Below, one piece after another: positions 24,485 to 32,365 of a stretch of DNA of 64,000 nt. Below the pieces are notes generated by a model. The model saw only the letters and a program-made list of their open reading frames with translations, had not been told where the DNA came from and did no database searches. The DNA comes from Occultella glacieicola (GTDB lineage: Bacteria > Actinomycetota > Actinomycetes > Actinomycetales > Beutenbergiaceae). Position 1 is the first letter of the stretch. The number at the start of each line of letters is the position of its first letter. The stretch spans positions 434,001-498,000 of the forward strand of contig NZ_SMNA01000005.1 of assembly GCF_004353825.1 (NCBI RefSeq). The letters run 5' to 3'. The translations under genes and the position numbers were made by a program.

Positions 24485-25513
24485 TCAGACCGGCAGGATG
24501 AACATCGGGGTGGGCAGGGCCACGCTCGCCCGCACCGGGCCGATGACGCCGTCGGCGATCGGGTGGATGGCGACCTCGTCGGCACGTTCGCCGGCGACCA
24601 GGAGCTCGGATCCGACGATCTCGTGGTGACGTGGCCACGCGGCCGTGACAACCTCACCGGTGAGCTCGATGTGCGAGCCGTCCTCGGAGACGGAGAAGGT
24701 GGAGATCGCGTCCGCGCCCCGCACCCCGACCACCAGGCTGTCGCGGTGGGCGAGCAGGTGCGAGAGCTGGTGGACGTCCGCGCTGCGCCCGGGCAGGGTC
24801 GAGGCGGCCACCCGCTGGATCACCTCGCCACGGCCGCCGTCGGAGTCCCAGGCAAGCACCAGCACCTCGCCGCTGAGCTCCCCGGCCACGTACACGAAGT
24901 CGCCCGCGACCACCAGATGGCGCGGCCCGGTACCGGGCGGCAGATCGGTCAGGATCGGTTCGGGATCGGGCCGACCCATGTCGAGCGGGTAGGCCCGCAA
25001 CTGGTCGGTGCCGAGGTCCGCCACGATCAGGAACTCCCCGCCCGCGGACAGGTTCGCCGAGTGCGCGTGCGGCCCGTCCTGCCGACCGGACACCGGTCCG
25101 GACCCGGCATGCGGCAGGCTCACGACGTGGTCGGAGACATCGCCGGCCTCCGTCAGGGCGATCGCCCCGAGGCTGCCGTCGCCGTAGTTCGAGGCGTACA
25201 GCCAGTGCCCCTGGGGGTGCACGAGCAGGTGGCAGGGCCCGGCGCCGCCGCTACCGGTCACCGCGGTCCGGCGAAGCGCGCACTCGGCATCGACGGCGTA
25301 GGAGGAGACGGTCCCTGGGTCTCCCTCCCCGACCGCGAACAGCCGGTCCGCGGCCGGGTGCAGGGCGAGGAAGCTCGGGTGGTCCGCGGTCAGCATCCGC
25401 TGCGCCGTCGAGTCCGCCCAGTCGCCGCCGGCCGAGCGGTTCAGCCGCCAGATCCCGCCGGGGATCTGCGCGGTCGAGGTCGACCCGATCCACATGTGCT
25501 GGACAACAGTCAT
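24485..25513 (-). CDS. lactonase-family seven-bladed beta-propeller protein (6-phosphogluconolactonase-like)
   Basis: 342 residues starting at ATG 25513 (a TTG three codons earlier is less likely). The fold is that of the YbhE/Pgl-type lactonases, with blade motifs [42 protein letters not shown] and [20 protein letters not shown]. The HPxG and GPRH elements line the presumed lactone site. It could hydrolyse 6-phosphogluconolactone or another sugar lactone; no pentose-phosphate genes adjoin it. No signal peptide. It lies 100 bp downstream of lsr2 and 74 bp upstream of gpmA. Confidence 0.85.
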   Translation of the reverse strand: MTVVQHMWIGSTSTAQIPGGIWRLNRSAGGDWADSTAQRMLTADHPSFLALHPAADRLFAVGEGDPGTVSSYAVDAECALRRTAVTGSGGAGPCHLLVHPQGHWLYASNYGDGSLGAIALTEAGDVSDHVVSLPHAGSGPVSGRQDGPHAHSANLSAGGEFLIVADLGTDQLRAYPLDMGRPDPEPILTDLPPGTGPRHLVVAGDFVYVAGELSGEVLVLAWDSDGGRGEVIQRVAASTLPGRSADVHQLSHLLAHRDSLVVGVRGADAISTFSVSEDGSHIELTGEVVTAAWPRHHEIVGSELLVAGERADEVAIHPIADGVIGPVRASVALPTPMFILPV

Positions 25514-25613
25514 GGCACCCAACCTAACGGTCGGATGCCATGACGGTGGACGAGTGCGCGCGGTCCACGGATGCGATCTCGCTCACGTGATCGCGACGGC
25601 CACGACGCCCGGG

Positions 25614-25949
25614 TCAGTGGGCCTTTGCGTAGGCCTCACGGATCTCCGCGGAGACACGACCACGATCGCTCACCTGGAAGCCGTTCTCGCGGGCCCATTC
25701 ACGAATCTTTCCGGCGTCGGAAGCACCGCGCGAGGTACCGGACGAGCGACGAGCCGTCCCCGTGCTACGACGCCCACCGGAACGCCGGGCGTGTCCGATC
25801 CATGAGGCAAAGGACTCACGGATTCCCGCCGCATTCGATTCGTTCAGGTCGATCTCATACGTGACACCGTCGAGGGCGAACGTCACGGTCTCCACGGCGT
25901 CCGAACCATCGAGGTCATCGATGAGGAGGACGCGGACCTTCTGAGCCAT
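25614..25949 (-). CDS. lsr2: Lsr2-type nucleoid-associated protein
   Basis: 111-residue H-NS-like silencer of AT-rich DNA found in actinobacteria. The N-terminal dimerisation domain starts MAQKVRVLLIDDLDGSDAVE, a Ser/Arg/Gly linker spans about 62-80, and the DNA-binding domain ends IREWARENGFQVSDRGR with the RGR minor-groove hook and the closing SAEIREAY. ATG 25949 follows AAGGAA. It is the last gene of the tilS-to-lysS neighbourhood, as in many relatives, but has its own probable promoter. Confidence 0.96.
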   Translation of the reverse strand: MAQKVRVLLIDDLDGSDAVETVTFALDGVTYEIDLNESNAAGIRESFASWIGHARRSGGRRSTGTARRSSGTSRGASDAGKIREWARENGFQVSDRGRVSAEIREAYAKAH

Positions 25950-26006
25950 GTGTGTATTCCTTGCTCTCAAGAGACGGGCGAAATGCCCAACAATGCGTGC
26001 GCGCTC

Positions 26007-26036
26007 AGAATGCCACCGAGGAGAACAACCTGTCAA
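26007..26036 (-). promoter_or_regulatory. probable lsr2 promoter
   Basis: Minus-strand TTGACA (26036-26031), 18 bp, CATTCT (26012-26007) in the 111-bp gap upstream of lsr2, a stretch richer in A and T than its surroundings. It would give a leader of about 50 nt. Confidence 0.45.
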
Positions 26037-26060
26037 AGATCGTTGAACGTGCCACCAACG

Positions 26061-26240
26061 TCACATTTTCCCATCGCGCGATTCTCGGTCCGTCCGCGCG
26101 TCCTCTTCGGCCTCCACGCGCGCCCTGGCAATACGTTCACGACGATCCGCGTGGACCATCGCCCGAATGGCCACGATGAAGAGAAAGGCAACCCCCACCG
26201 AGGGTGCGAGTGCCGCCAGAGAATCCCAGAGTCCGCTCAT
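26061..26240 (-). CDS. 59-residue single-pass membrane protein
   Basis: A small protein whose ATG (26240) overlaps the lysS stop as ATGA, so translation is coupled. It starts [20 protein letters not shown], giving one membrane segment (about 11-29), followed by a long charged Arg/Glu-rich cytoplasmic helix ([20 protein letters not shown]) and a short tail. Small proteins of this layout sit between lysS and lsr2 in other Micrococcales to my knowledge, but no function is known. The tight coupling and matching codon use argue that it is a real gene. Confidence 0.75.
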   Translation of the reverse strand: MSGLWDSLAALAPSVGVAFLFIVAIRAMVHADRRERIARARVEAEEDARTDRESRDGKM

Positions 26241-27796
26241 CGGGGCTTCACCAATGGGAAGGTGATGGTCTCCCGGATCCCCTGCCCGGTCAGCGCCATG
26301 AGGAGGCGGTCCACGCCCATCCCCATCCCGCCGGAGGGCGGCATGCCGTGCTCCATGGCCTGCAGGAACTCCTCGTCCACACGCATGGCCTCGACGTCGC
26401 CCCGGGCAGCGAGCTGCGCCTGCGCCTCGAAGCGCTGCCGCTGGATCACCGGGTCCACGAGCTCCGAATAGGCGGTGCCCAGTTCGAATCCACGTATATA
26501 CAGGTCCCACTTCTCCACGACGCCCTCGATCTCCCGGTGCGCACGGGTCAGCGGTGAGGTGTCCACGGGGAAGTCCCGCACGAATGTGGGGGCATACAGG
26601 TGCTGCCCCACAAAGTGCTCCCAGAGTTCCTCCGCGACCTTGCCCGGCGTCGCAATAGCGGGGTTGATCGCGACGTCCACCCTCTCCGCGAGAGCGAGCA
26701 ATTCCGATACCGGGGTCTGCGGGGTGATCCGGACACCGGCCGCCTCCGACAGCGAGAGATACAGGGACAGGTCCTGCCATTCGCCCCCGATCTCGTACTC
26801 GGTTCCGTCCGACAACGTCATGACGGTGCCGCCGAATACATCACGGGCCGCCGTCTGTACCAGTTCCCTGGTGAGGGTCGCCATCGTGTTGTAGTCGCCG
26901 TACGCCTGATAGGCCTCGAGCATGGCGAACTCCGGAGAGTGCGAGGAATCCGCCCCTTCATTTCGGAAGTTCCGATTGATCTCGAAGACGCGGTCGATGC
27001 CGCCGACCACGGCGCGCTTGAGGAATAGTTCCGGCGCGATCCGTAGATATAGGTCGATGTCGAACGCGTTCATGTGCGTCATGAACGGCCGGGCCGTCGC
27101 ACCCCCGTGCATGGTCTGCAGCATGGGCGTCTCGATCTCGATGAAGTCGCTTGCGTGCAGGGAGTCCCGCAGGGACCGCACCACTGCGGCCCGGGTGCGG
27201 ACCATGTCCCGCGCCGCCGGGCGAGAGATCAGGTCGAGATAGCGGCGCCGCACCCGCGACTCCTCCGAGGACTCCTTGTGCAGGGTGGGCAGCGGGCGGA
27301 TCGCCTTCGCGGCGATCTCCCACGAGTCGGCCATCACGGAGAGTTCTCCGCGGCGGGACGCGATCACCCGGCCGTGCGCGTAGAAGTGGTCGCCCAGATC
27401 CACGAACGCCTTGAACCTCTCGAGCGACTCCTGACCCACCTCGGCGAGTGAGACCATCACCTGCAGCCGGCTCCCGGCACCGTCCTGGAGTGTGACGAAG
27501 CACAACTTCCCGGTGTTGCGCAGGTGCACGATCCGACCCGTGACGCCCACGACATCGTCGGTCTCGGTGCCCGGCTCGAGGTTCGGGTGGGCGGCCCGCA
27601 CCCCGGCGATGCTGTCCGTGACCGGCAGCGTGACCGGGTACGGCTCGATCCCGTCGGCGAGCAGCTTCTCGCGCTTCTCCCGCCGGATCCGGACCTGCTC
27701 GGGCAGGTCGTCACCATCGGCGTCATCAGAGCCGACAGAGCCACCGATGAGGTTCGGCTCGGTCGGCACGGTGGAGGGCGGGGTCTCGTCGGTCAC
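26237..27796 (-). CDS. lysS: lysyl-tRNA synthetase, class II
   Basis: 519-residue synthetase charging tRNA-Lys. The N-terminal OB anticodon-binding domain covers about 55-170 ([20 protein letters not shown]). The class II catalytic core follows with motif 1, motif 2 [20 protein letters not shown] and motif 3 [15 protein letters not shown]. The acidic N-terminal extension of about 30 residues is common in actinobacteria. The GTG start at 27796 lies 9 bp after the PanC-fusion stop, so the gene is part of that leftward operon. It lacks the membrane domain of LysX, so it is not a lysyl-phosphatidylglycerol synthase. Confidence 0.97.
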   Translation of the reverse strand: MTDETPPSTVPTEPNLIGGSVGSDDADGDDLPEQVRIRREKREKLLADGIEPYPVTLPVTDSIAGVRAAHPNLEPGTETDDVVGVTGRIVHLRNTGKLCFVTLQDGAGSRLQVMVSLAEVGQESLERFKAFVDLGDHFYAHGRVIASRRGELSVMADSWEIAAKAIRPLPTLHKESSEESRVRRRYLDLISRPAARDMVRTRAAVVRSLRDSLHASDFIEIETPMLQTMHGGATARPFMTHMNAFDIDLYLRIAPELFLKRAVVGGIDRVFEINRNFRNEGADSSHSPEFAMLEAYQAYGDYNTMATLTRELVQTAARDVFGGTVMTLSDGTEYEIGGEWQDLSLYLSLSEAAGVRITPQTPVSELLALAERVDVAINPAIATPGKVAEELWEHFVGQHLYAPTFVRDFPVDTSPLTRAHREIEGVVEKWDLYIRGFELGTAYSELVDPVIQRQRFEAQAQLAARGDVEAMRVDEEFLQAMEHGMPPSGGMGMGVDRLLMALTGQGIRETITFPLVKPR

Positions 27797-27805
27797 GCCC
27801 CAATC

Positions 27806-29692
27806 CTAACGAGAACGCGGATCGGCCCAGCTCACGACCGCGTTGTCGATGAGCCGCGTGGAGCCCACGCGGGCGGCGATCACGAGCAGCCCGTCCTCGG
27901 CCGGCTCGCCCTCCCGGGGGTAGGCGGTCATCGTCACCGGGTCGACGAGCTCGAGGTAGTCGACCCGCACCAGCGCCGGGTCCGCGGTCGCCAGCTCGGC
28001 GCGCGCAGCCTCGAGAACGTCCGCCGGCGGGCGCCCCTGCAGCGCGGCCCCCGCGCCCGCGCGCACCGTCCGGGAGAGCACCAGGGCGGCGCTGCGATCC
28101 GTCCGTGACAGGTGCACGTTCCGGCTGGAGAGCGCGAGCCCGTCCGGGTCGCGCACGGTCGGGACCGCGACCACGTCGACGCCCATGTTCAGATCGGCGA
28201 CCATCCGGCGCACCAGGGCGAGCTGCTGGGCGTCCTTCTGCCCGAAGAGCGCGACGTCGGGGCCGGTCAGGTTCAGGAGTTTGTGCACCACGGTGAGCAT
28301 CCCGTCGAAGTGCCCGGGCCGGTGCTCCCCCTCGAGCAACTCGCCCATCCGACCGGCGACGATCCGCACCTGCGGCTCCCCGCCGGGGTACACCTCGTCC
28401 ACGGACGGCGCGAACACGACGTCGACGCCCTCCGCGCGGAGCACCGCCACATCCGCGTCGAGCGTGCGTGGGTAGGTCTCGAGATCCGCCTCGGAGGAGA
28501 ACTGCAACGGGTTCACGAAGACGGTCACCACGACCTCGTCGGCCAGCTGCCGAGCGGCGCGCACCAGCGCGACGTGCCCCGCGTGCAACGCGCCCATGGT
28601 CATCACGACGGCGCGCCGGCCGCGCGGGCGGACCGCCCGCAGGTCAGCGACGGTGTGCACGACGACCGGGCCGTCATCGCCGTCATCGCCGTCGGTGGCC
28701 TCGCCGTCGGTGGCTTCACCGTCGGCACGCCGGTCGACGGCGGCACTCGCCCGCGTAGCCCCTGCCGCGGTGGCTGCCGGTGGTGGGCCGCCCGGGGTGG
28801 CGCTCTCCAGGGCGTCGAGCAGTTCGCCGGCCCGGGCCTCGCCGATCCGGCCGTTGACCAGCGCGCGCTGCACCGTGGCGCGCGCGAGTGCCACGTAGGT
28901 GGGAGCGATGTCGACGAGTCCGGGCCTGCCGTCGTCGGCCTCGGCCAAGGCGGTCAGGTGCTCGCGCACGGTGCCAACGTCGCCGCGGACCACGGGCCCG
29001 GTCAACGACGCCTCGCCACCGCGGAGTGCGCCGTCGAGCGCGGCCTGGAGCAGCGGCGTGAGCAGGGCCCCGCCGTCCTCCACCCCGGCCGCGGTCAGCA
29101 GTCGGATGGACTGAGCGGTCAGGGTGACCAGGTGGTTCGCGCCGTGGGCGAGGGCCGCGTGGTAGAGCCCACGGACGTCCTCGCCGAGGACCACCGGTTC
29201 GCCGCCGATCTCGACCACGAGGGCCTGCGCGATCGGCAGCACCGGGCCTGCGGCGGTGACCGCGAACGGGGCGCCGACGATCCGGGCCAGGTCCAGGCTG
29301 GTCCCGGTGAACGTCATGGCCGGGTGGATCGCCAGCGGGATCGCGCCTGCGGCGCGGGCCGGGGCGAGCACACCGGTGCCGTACCGGCCGGCGGTGTGCA
29401 CGACGAGCTGTCCGGGCTGGAATGCCCCGAGGGTCGCCAGGCCGGAGACCAGGTCCCCGAGCACGTCGTCGGGGACGGTGAGCAGGAGGAGTTCGCTCCG
29501 TTCGACGACCGCCTCCACGTCGAGGACCGGCACGCCGGGCAGCAGCGCGTCGATCCGCTCGAGGGTGTCCTCGGACCCTCCGCTGGCGCCGACGACGGCG
29601 TGCCCCACCGAGCGCAGGGCGCTCGCGAGCACCGCCCCCACCCGGCCGGCACCGACGACCCCGACGCCGAGCCGTCCAGGTCGTGAGGTCAC
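27806..29692 (-). CDS. panC: fusion of a PanG-like Rossmann/DUF2520 reductase with pantothenate synthetase PanC
   Basis: 628-residue fusion. Residues 1-300 are a Rossmann reductase with GVVGAGRVG (11-19) and a C-terminal helical DUF2520 domain (LYHAALAHGANHLVTLTAQS), the architecture of PanG, an alternative ketopantoate reductase. A Pro/Ala and Asp/Gly linker (301-342) leads to PanC (343-628), which condenses pantoate with beta-alanine using ATP, with HIGH-type TMGALHAGH (365-373), LFGQKDAQQ (482-490) and GLALSSRNVHLS (518-529). If the first domain is PanG, one chain does the last two steps of pantothenate synthesis. Its ATG overlaps the PH-protein stop by 4 bp. No panD, panB or coaX is adjacent. 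Confidence 0.9.
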   Translation of the reverse strand: MTSRPGRLGVGVVGAGRVGAVLASALRSVGHAVVGASGGSEDTLERIDALLPGVPVLDVEAVVERSELLLLTVPDDVLGDLVSGLATLGAFQPGQLVVHTAGRYGTGVLAPARAAGAIPLAIHPAMTFTGTSLDLARIVGAPFAVTAAGPVLPIAQALVVEIGGEPVVLGEDVRGLYHAALAHGANHLVTLTAQSIRLLTAAGVEDGGALLTPLLQAALDGALRGGEASLTGPVVRGDVGTVREHLTALAEADDGRPGLVDIAPTYVALARATVQRALVNGRIGEARAGELLDALESATPGGPPPAATAAGATRASAAVDRRADGEATDGEATDGDDGDDGPVVVHTVADLRAVRPRGRRAVVMTMGALHAGHVALVRAARQLADEVVVTVFVNPLQFSSEADLETYPRTLDADVAVLRAEGVDVVFAPSVDEVYPGGEPQVRIVAGRMGELLEGEHRPGHFDGMLTVVHKLLNLTGPDVALFGQKDAQQLALVRRMVADLNMGVDVVAVPTVRDPDGLALSSRNVHLSRTDRSAALVLSRTVRAGAGAALQGRPPADVLEAARAELATADPALVRVDYLELVDPVTMTAYPREGEPAEDGLLVIAARVGSTRLIDNAVVSWADPRSR

Positions 29693-31296
29693 CCGTGCAT
29701 CCTGCCACCGTCGCCGGGGCTGGTCGTACCCGCGCTGCGCCCCGGGAGCACGCCACCGTAGACGGGGCGCACCGGCGGGCTCGGCAGGATCCCGCCGTAG
29801 ACGCCCGGTGGCACGGCCGGGCCGGCGACCCCGGAACCGCCGGTCTCCTCACCGGGGCCGGATTCGGCGCCGACGGCCAGCCGGGCGGTGCGGGGCAGCA
29901 TCCAGCGCTCCGGCCCGGCCTCGCGACGGGCCCGGCGGGCCCGGTCGGCGACGTCCACGAGCAACTCGCGGACAGTGTCGGCGTCGATGTGTGTGACCAT
30001 CGGCGTGATCGGGCCGGGGGTGGAGTGCAGCGAGAAGTTGGCGACCCGCAGTCGTCGGTCCAGCGGCCCTTCGGACAGGCCGAGGGACTGGGTGCGCTCG
30101 TGCGGCACGATGACCAGACGGCGCCAGATACGGCCGGTTCGAAGGATCGTCACGGTGTCGGTGACCCGGAAGCCGGTGCGGCGCCAGACCCACGGGTCGA
30201 GCCAGCGCACCCGGCGGGGGGAGGTCACGAAGCCCTCGTCGCCGCCGGTGCCGGACAGGCCGGCCTCGAGCAGTTCGAGCGGCCGCGGGTCGCCGAGGTC
30301 GGGCTGGACCAGGTACAGCAGCCGGCCGACCTCCTCGGTGGTGGCGACCGGATACAACACGCTGCCCGTGGTCTCCTCGGCGCCGTAGCCGGCGATGTTC
30401 ACCTGCAGGCGCCACCAGCCGCGCTTGCGCCACAGCAGTGGCTGGGTCACCTGCACGGCCTGCACCCGGCCCGGAGGCACCGTCCGGGCCTTCGACTCGA
30501 GCAGGCCCTGCCGCACCCGCACGCCGTCGGGCGAGGTGGCGACTCGGAAGGCGAACTCCCCCGCGAACCGGCTCCACACGTACGCGGCCGCACCGAGCAG
30601 GGCGGGCGCGACGCCGAGGAACGGCGCGAGGCTCTGGTTCACCACGGCCAGCACGACGAGCACCGCCCCGGCGATCACGAACGCCATCACCCAGAACGAG
30701 AGGGCGAGGGAGCCGACCAGCCGGCCGGGTGCGAGCGCGAGCACCTCGCGCTCGGGTGCGGCTGGTGCGGAGGGTGCCGCGGCGCCGTCGGCCGCTTCCT
30801 CCACGGTCAGTCCGGCGGCCCGGGCCAGGAGTTCGTTGCGCAGCCGCTGCGCCTCGTCCTCGGTGAGGAAGGACAGGGTCAGGTTCGAGCCCGCCCCGCC
30901 CGCCGACTCGATCTTGAGCGAGGCGAAGCCGAACAGCCGGGCCAGCAGCGGCTGGGTGACGTCCACGGTCTGCACCCGGTCGAGCCGGAGGTGGCGCTGC
31001 TGGCGGAACAGCACACCGGAGTGCAGGTAGACGCTCTCCGGGCTGACGCCGTACCGGGTCCGGCTCCAGGCCAGGGCCGAGTAGCCGAGGCCGATCAGCG
31101 AGCCGACGACGATGACACCGATGATCACGAGCAGGAGCTGGGTGGCGGGCAGATCCAGCTGCCCGAGGGTGTCGGAGTACTGCCAGACGAAGATCGCGAT
31201 CAGCGCGGCCGCGACCTTCCAGGCGTTCAGCAGCGGGGTGACGCGGTGCAGCTTGCGCCAGTCCACCTCCGCCTTCGTGGCGCGGTCGATGCTCAC
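29689..31296 (-). CDS. large PH-domain (bPH2, YdbT-like) membrane protein
   Basis: 535-residue membrane protein with two or more bacterial PH (YdbT-type) domains. Membrane helices near 25-85 are followed by a PH domain containing the family core LAWSRTRYGVSPESVYLHSG and LRLDRVQTVDVTQPLLARLF; a second copy reads VQAVQVTQPLLWRKRGWWRL. The C-terminal 70 residues are Pro/Gly-rich (GSGVAGPAVPPGVYGGILPS, a VYGG-type repeat seen twice). GTG 31296 overlaps the upstream PH gene stop as GTGA. Paired YdbS/YdbT proteins are widespread in Gram-positives; the role is unknown, possibly envelope-stress related. Confidence 0.85.
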   Translation of the reverse strand: MSIDRATKAEVDWRKLHRVTPLLNAWKVAAALIAIFVWQYSDTLGQLDLPATQLLLVIIGVIVVGSLIGLGYSALAWSRTRYGVSPESVYLHSGVLFRQQRHLRLDRVQTVDVTQPLLARLFGFASLKIESAGGAGSNLTLSFLTEDEAQRLRNELLARAAGLTVEEAADGAAAPSAPAAPEREVLALAPGRLVGSLALSFWVMAFVIAGAVLVVLAVVNQSLAPFLGVAPALLGAAAYVWSRFAGEFAFRVATSPDGVRVRQGLLESKARTVPPGRVQAVQVTQPLLWRKRGWWRLQVNIAGYGAEETTGSVLYPVATTEEVGRLLYLVQPDLGDPRPLELLEAGLSGTGGDEGFVTSPRRVRWLDPWVWRRTGFRVTDTVTILRTGRIWRRLVIVPHERTQSLGLSEGPLDRRLRVANFSLHSTPGPITPMVTHIDADTVRELLVDVADRARRARREAGPERWMLPRTARLAVGAESGPGEETGGSGVAGPAVPPGVYGGILPSPPVRPVYGGVLPGRSAGTTSPGDGGRMHG

Positions 31297-31787
31297 AGGC
31301 CGGCCAGCCTCGCCTCACCGCGAGCGGTCAGTTGATCGCGCAGCCGGGCCGCCTCCTCCTCGGCCAGTCCGGGGATCGAGGCGTCCGAGCCGGCCGAGGC
31401 GGTGTGCAGTTGCACGGCGGCGATCTTCATCTTGCGCGCGATCGGGCCGGCCTCGACGTCCACGTACTGCATCCGCCCATAGGGCACCACCACGAGGGAG
31501 CGGAACATCACCCCGCGTCGGATGAGCAGGTCGTCCTCGAGCTCGGCATAACCGATCGCGCGGACCTGCCGCGGGATCAGCCAGAGCAGCCAGGCGGTCA
31601 GCGCGAGCAGCCCGATCGGGAGGAGCCACATCGCCGAACCGACCACGATGGCGGGCCAGATCGTCACCAGGCCGGGCAGACCGAGGAAGATCCCGACGGA
31701 GATCTGGCGCACCGGGATCAGGCGTAGGGAGATCGGGCGCCACTGCACGCCCTCGATGTCGAGTGCAGGGCTGGTCGGTGTGGGCAT
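31293..31787 (-). CDS. small PH-domain (bPH2, YdbS-like) membrane protein
   Basis: 164 residues from ATG 31787. Two membrane helices (about 28-70, VGIFLGLPGLVTIWPAIVVG and the next) precede one bPH2 domain with YAELEDDLLIRRGVMFRSLV, VPYGRMQYVDVEAGPIARKM and the ending GLAEEEAARLRDQLTARGEA, which matches the LPxxEAxRL signature of YdbS. It forms a coupled pair with the larger PH protein downstream. It was separated from an upstream run of the same frame because the family N-terminus and a start codon coincide here. Confidence 0.87.
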   Translation of the reverse strand: MPTPTSPALDIEGVQWRPISLRLIPVRQISVGIFLGLPGLVTIWPAIVVGSAMWLLPIGLLALTAWLLWLIPRQVRAIGYAELEDDLLIRRGVMFRSLVVVPYGRMQYVDVEAGPIARKMKIAAVQLHTASAGSDASIPGLAEEEAARLRDQLTARGEARLAGL

Positions 31788-31870
31788 GCGGCCATTCTCC
31801 CCGATCGGCCGGGGGTTTCGCGTCCACCGCGCGGTGGAGGGCCGTGGGGCGGACCACCCGGGTGACGAAC

Positions 31871-32365
31871 TCAGCCGGGAGCCGGGCCGTCGTCCTCGTC
31901 CTCGGGGGGCACCTTGCAGCACCACTGGGTGAACAGGCCGGCCGCGATGAGCACCCCGGCGACGACGATCGCCACGCCGGCGGCGAACGCCTGCTCGCGC
32001 GGGTCGGGGGCCTCGGCGCGCGGCAGCGACAGCAGCAGGACCGCGAGGAAGTACCCGACGTGCACCGCACCGGTGAGCGCGGCGGCCTGCCCCAGCACGA
32101 GGATCCGGGCCGCGCCGATCGGGTCCGTGATCGTGCGTGCGCGCACGCCCCGCCGCACCCGCAGGCCCAGCAGCGCGACGCCGGCCGCGACCACGGCGAG
32201 CAGCACCACGACCGCCGGCGAGACCGGCGGGAGGGTGTTCCCGCGGCTGTCCCACCAGCGCAGCCCGATGACGGCGATGGTTCCGGCCACGATGATCGTG
32301 GCTGCCAGCACCCGCCAGCCGACCCGCTGCACGGTCAGTTCGGGTCGCGGCGCAGCGGCTGCCAC
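31871..32365 (-). CDS. DUF3180-family membrane protein
   Basis: 164-residue protein with four membrane segments (first VLAATIIVAGTIAVIGLRWW, last AGVAIVVAGVLIAAGLFTQW) and a conserved C-terminus CCKVPPEDEDD. The family is almost confined to actinobacteria and is encoded just after folK, as here; its function is unknown. The GTG at 32365 overlaps the folB-folK 3' end by 31 bp; a GTG at 32332, after that stop, would remove 11 residues and is equally possible. Confidence 0.83.
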   Translation of the reverse strand: MAAAAPRPELTVQRVGWRVLAATIIVAGTIAVIGLRWWDSRGNTLPPVSPAVVVLLAVVAAGVALLGLRVRRGVRARTITDPIGAARILVLGQAAALTGAVHVGYFLAVLLLSLPRAEAPDPREQAFAAGVAIVVAGVLIAAGLFTQWCCKVPPEDEDDGPAPG

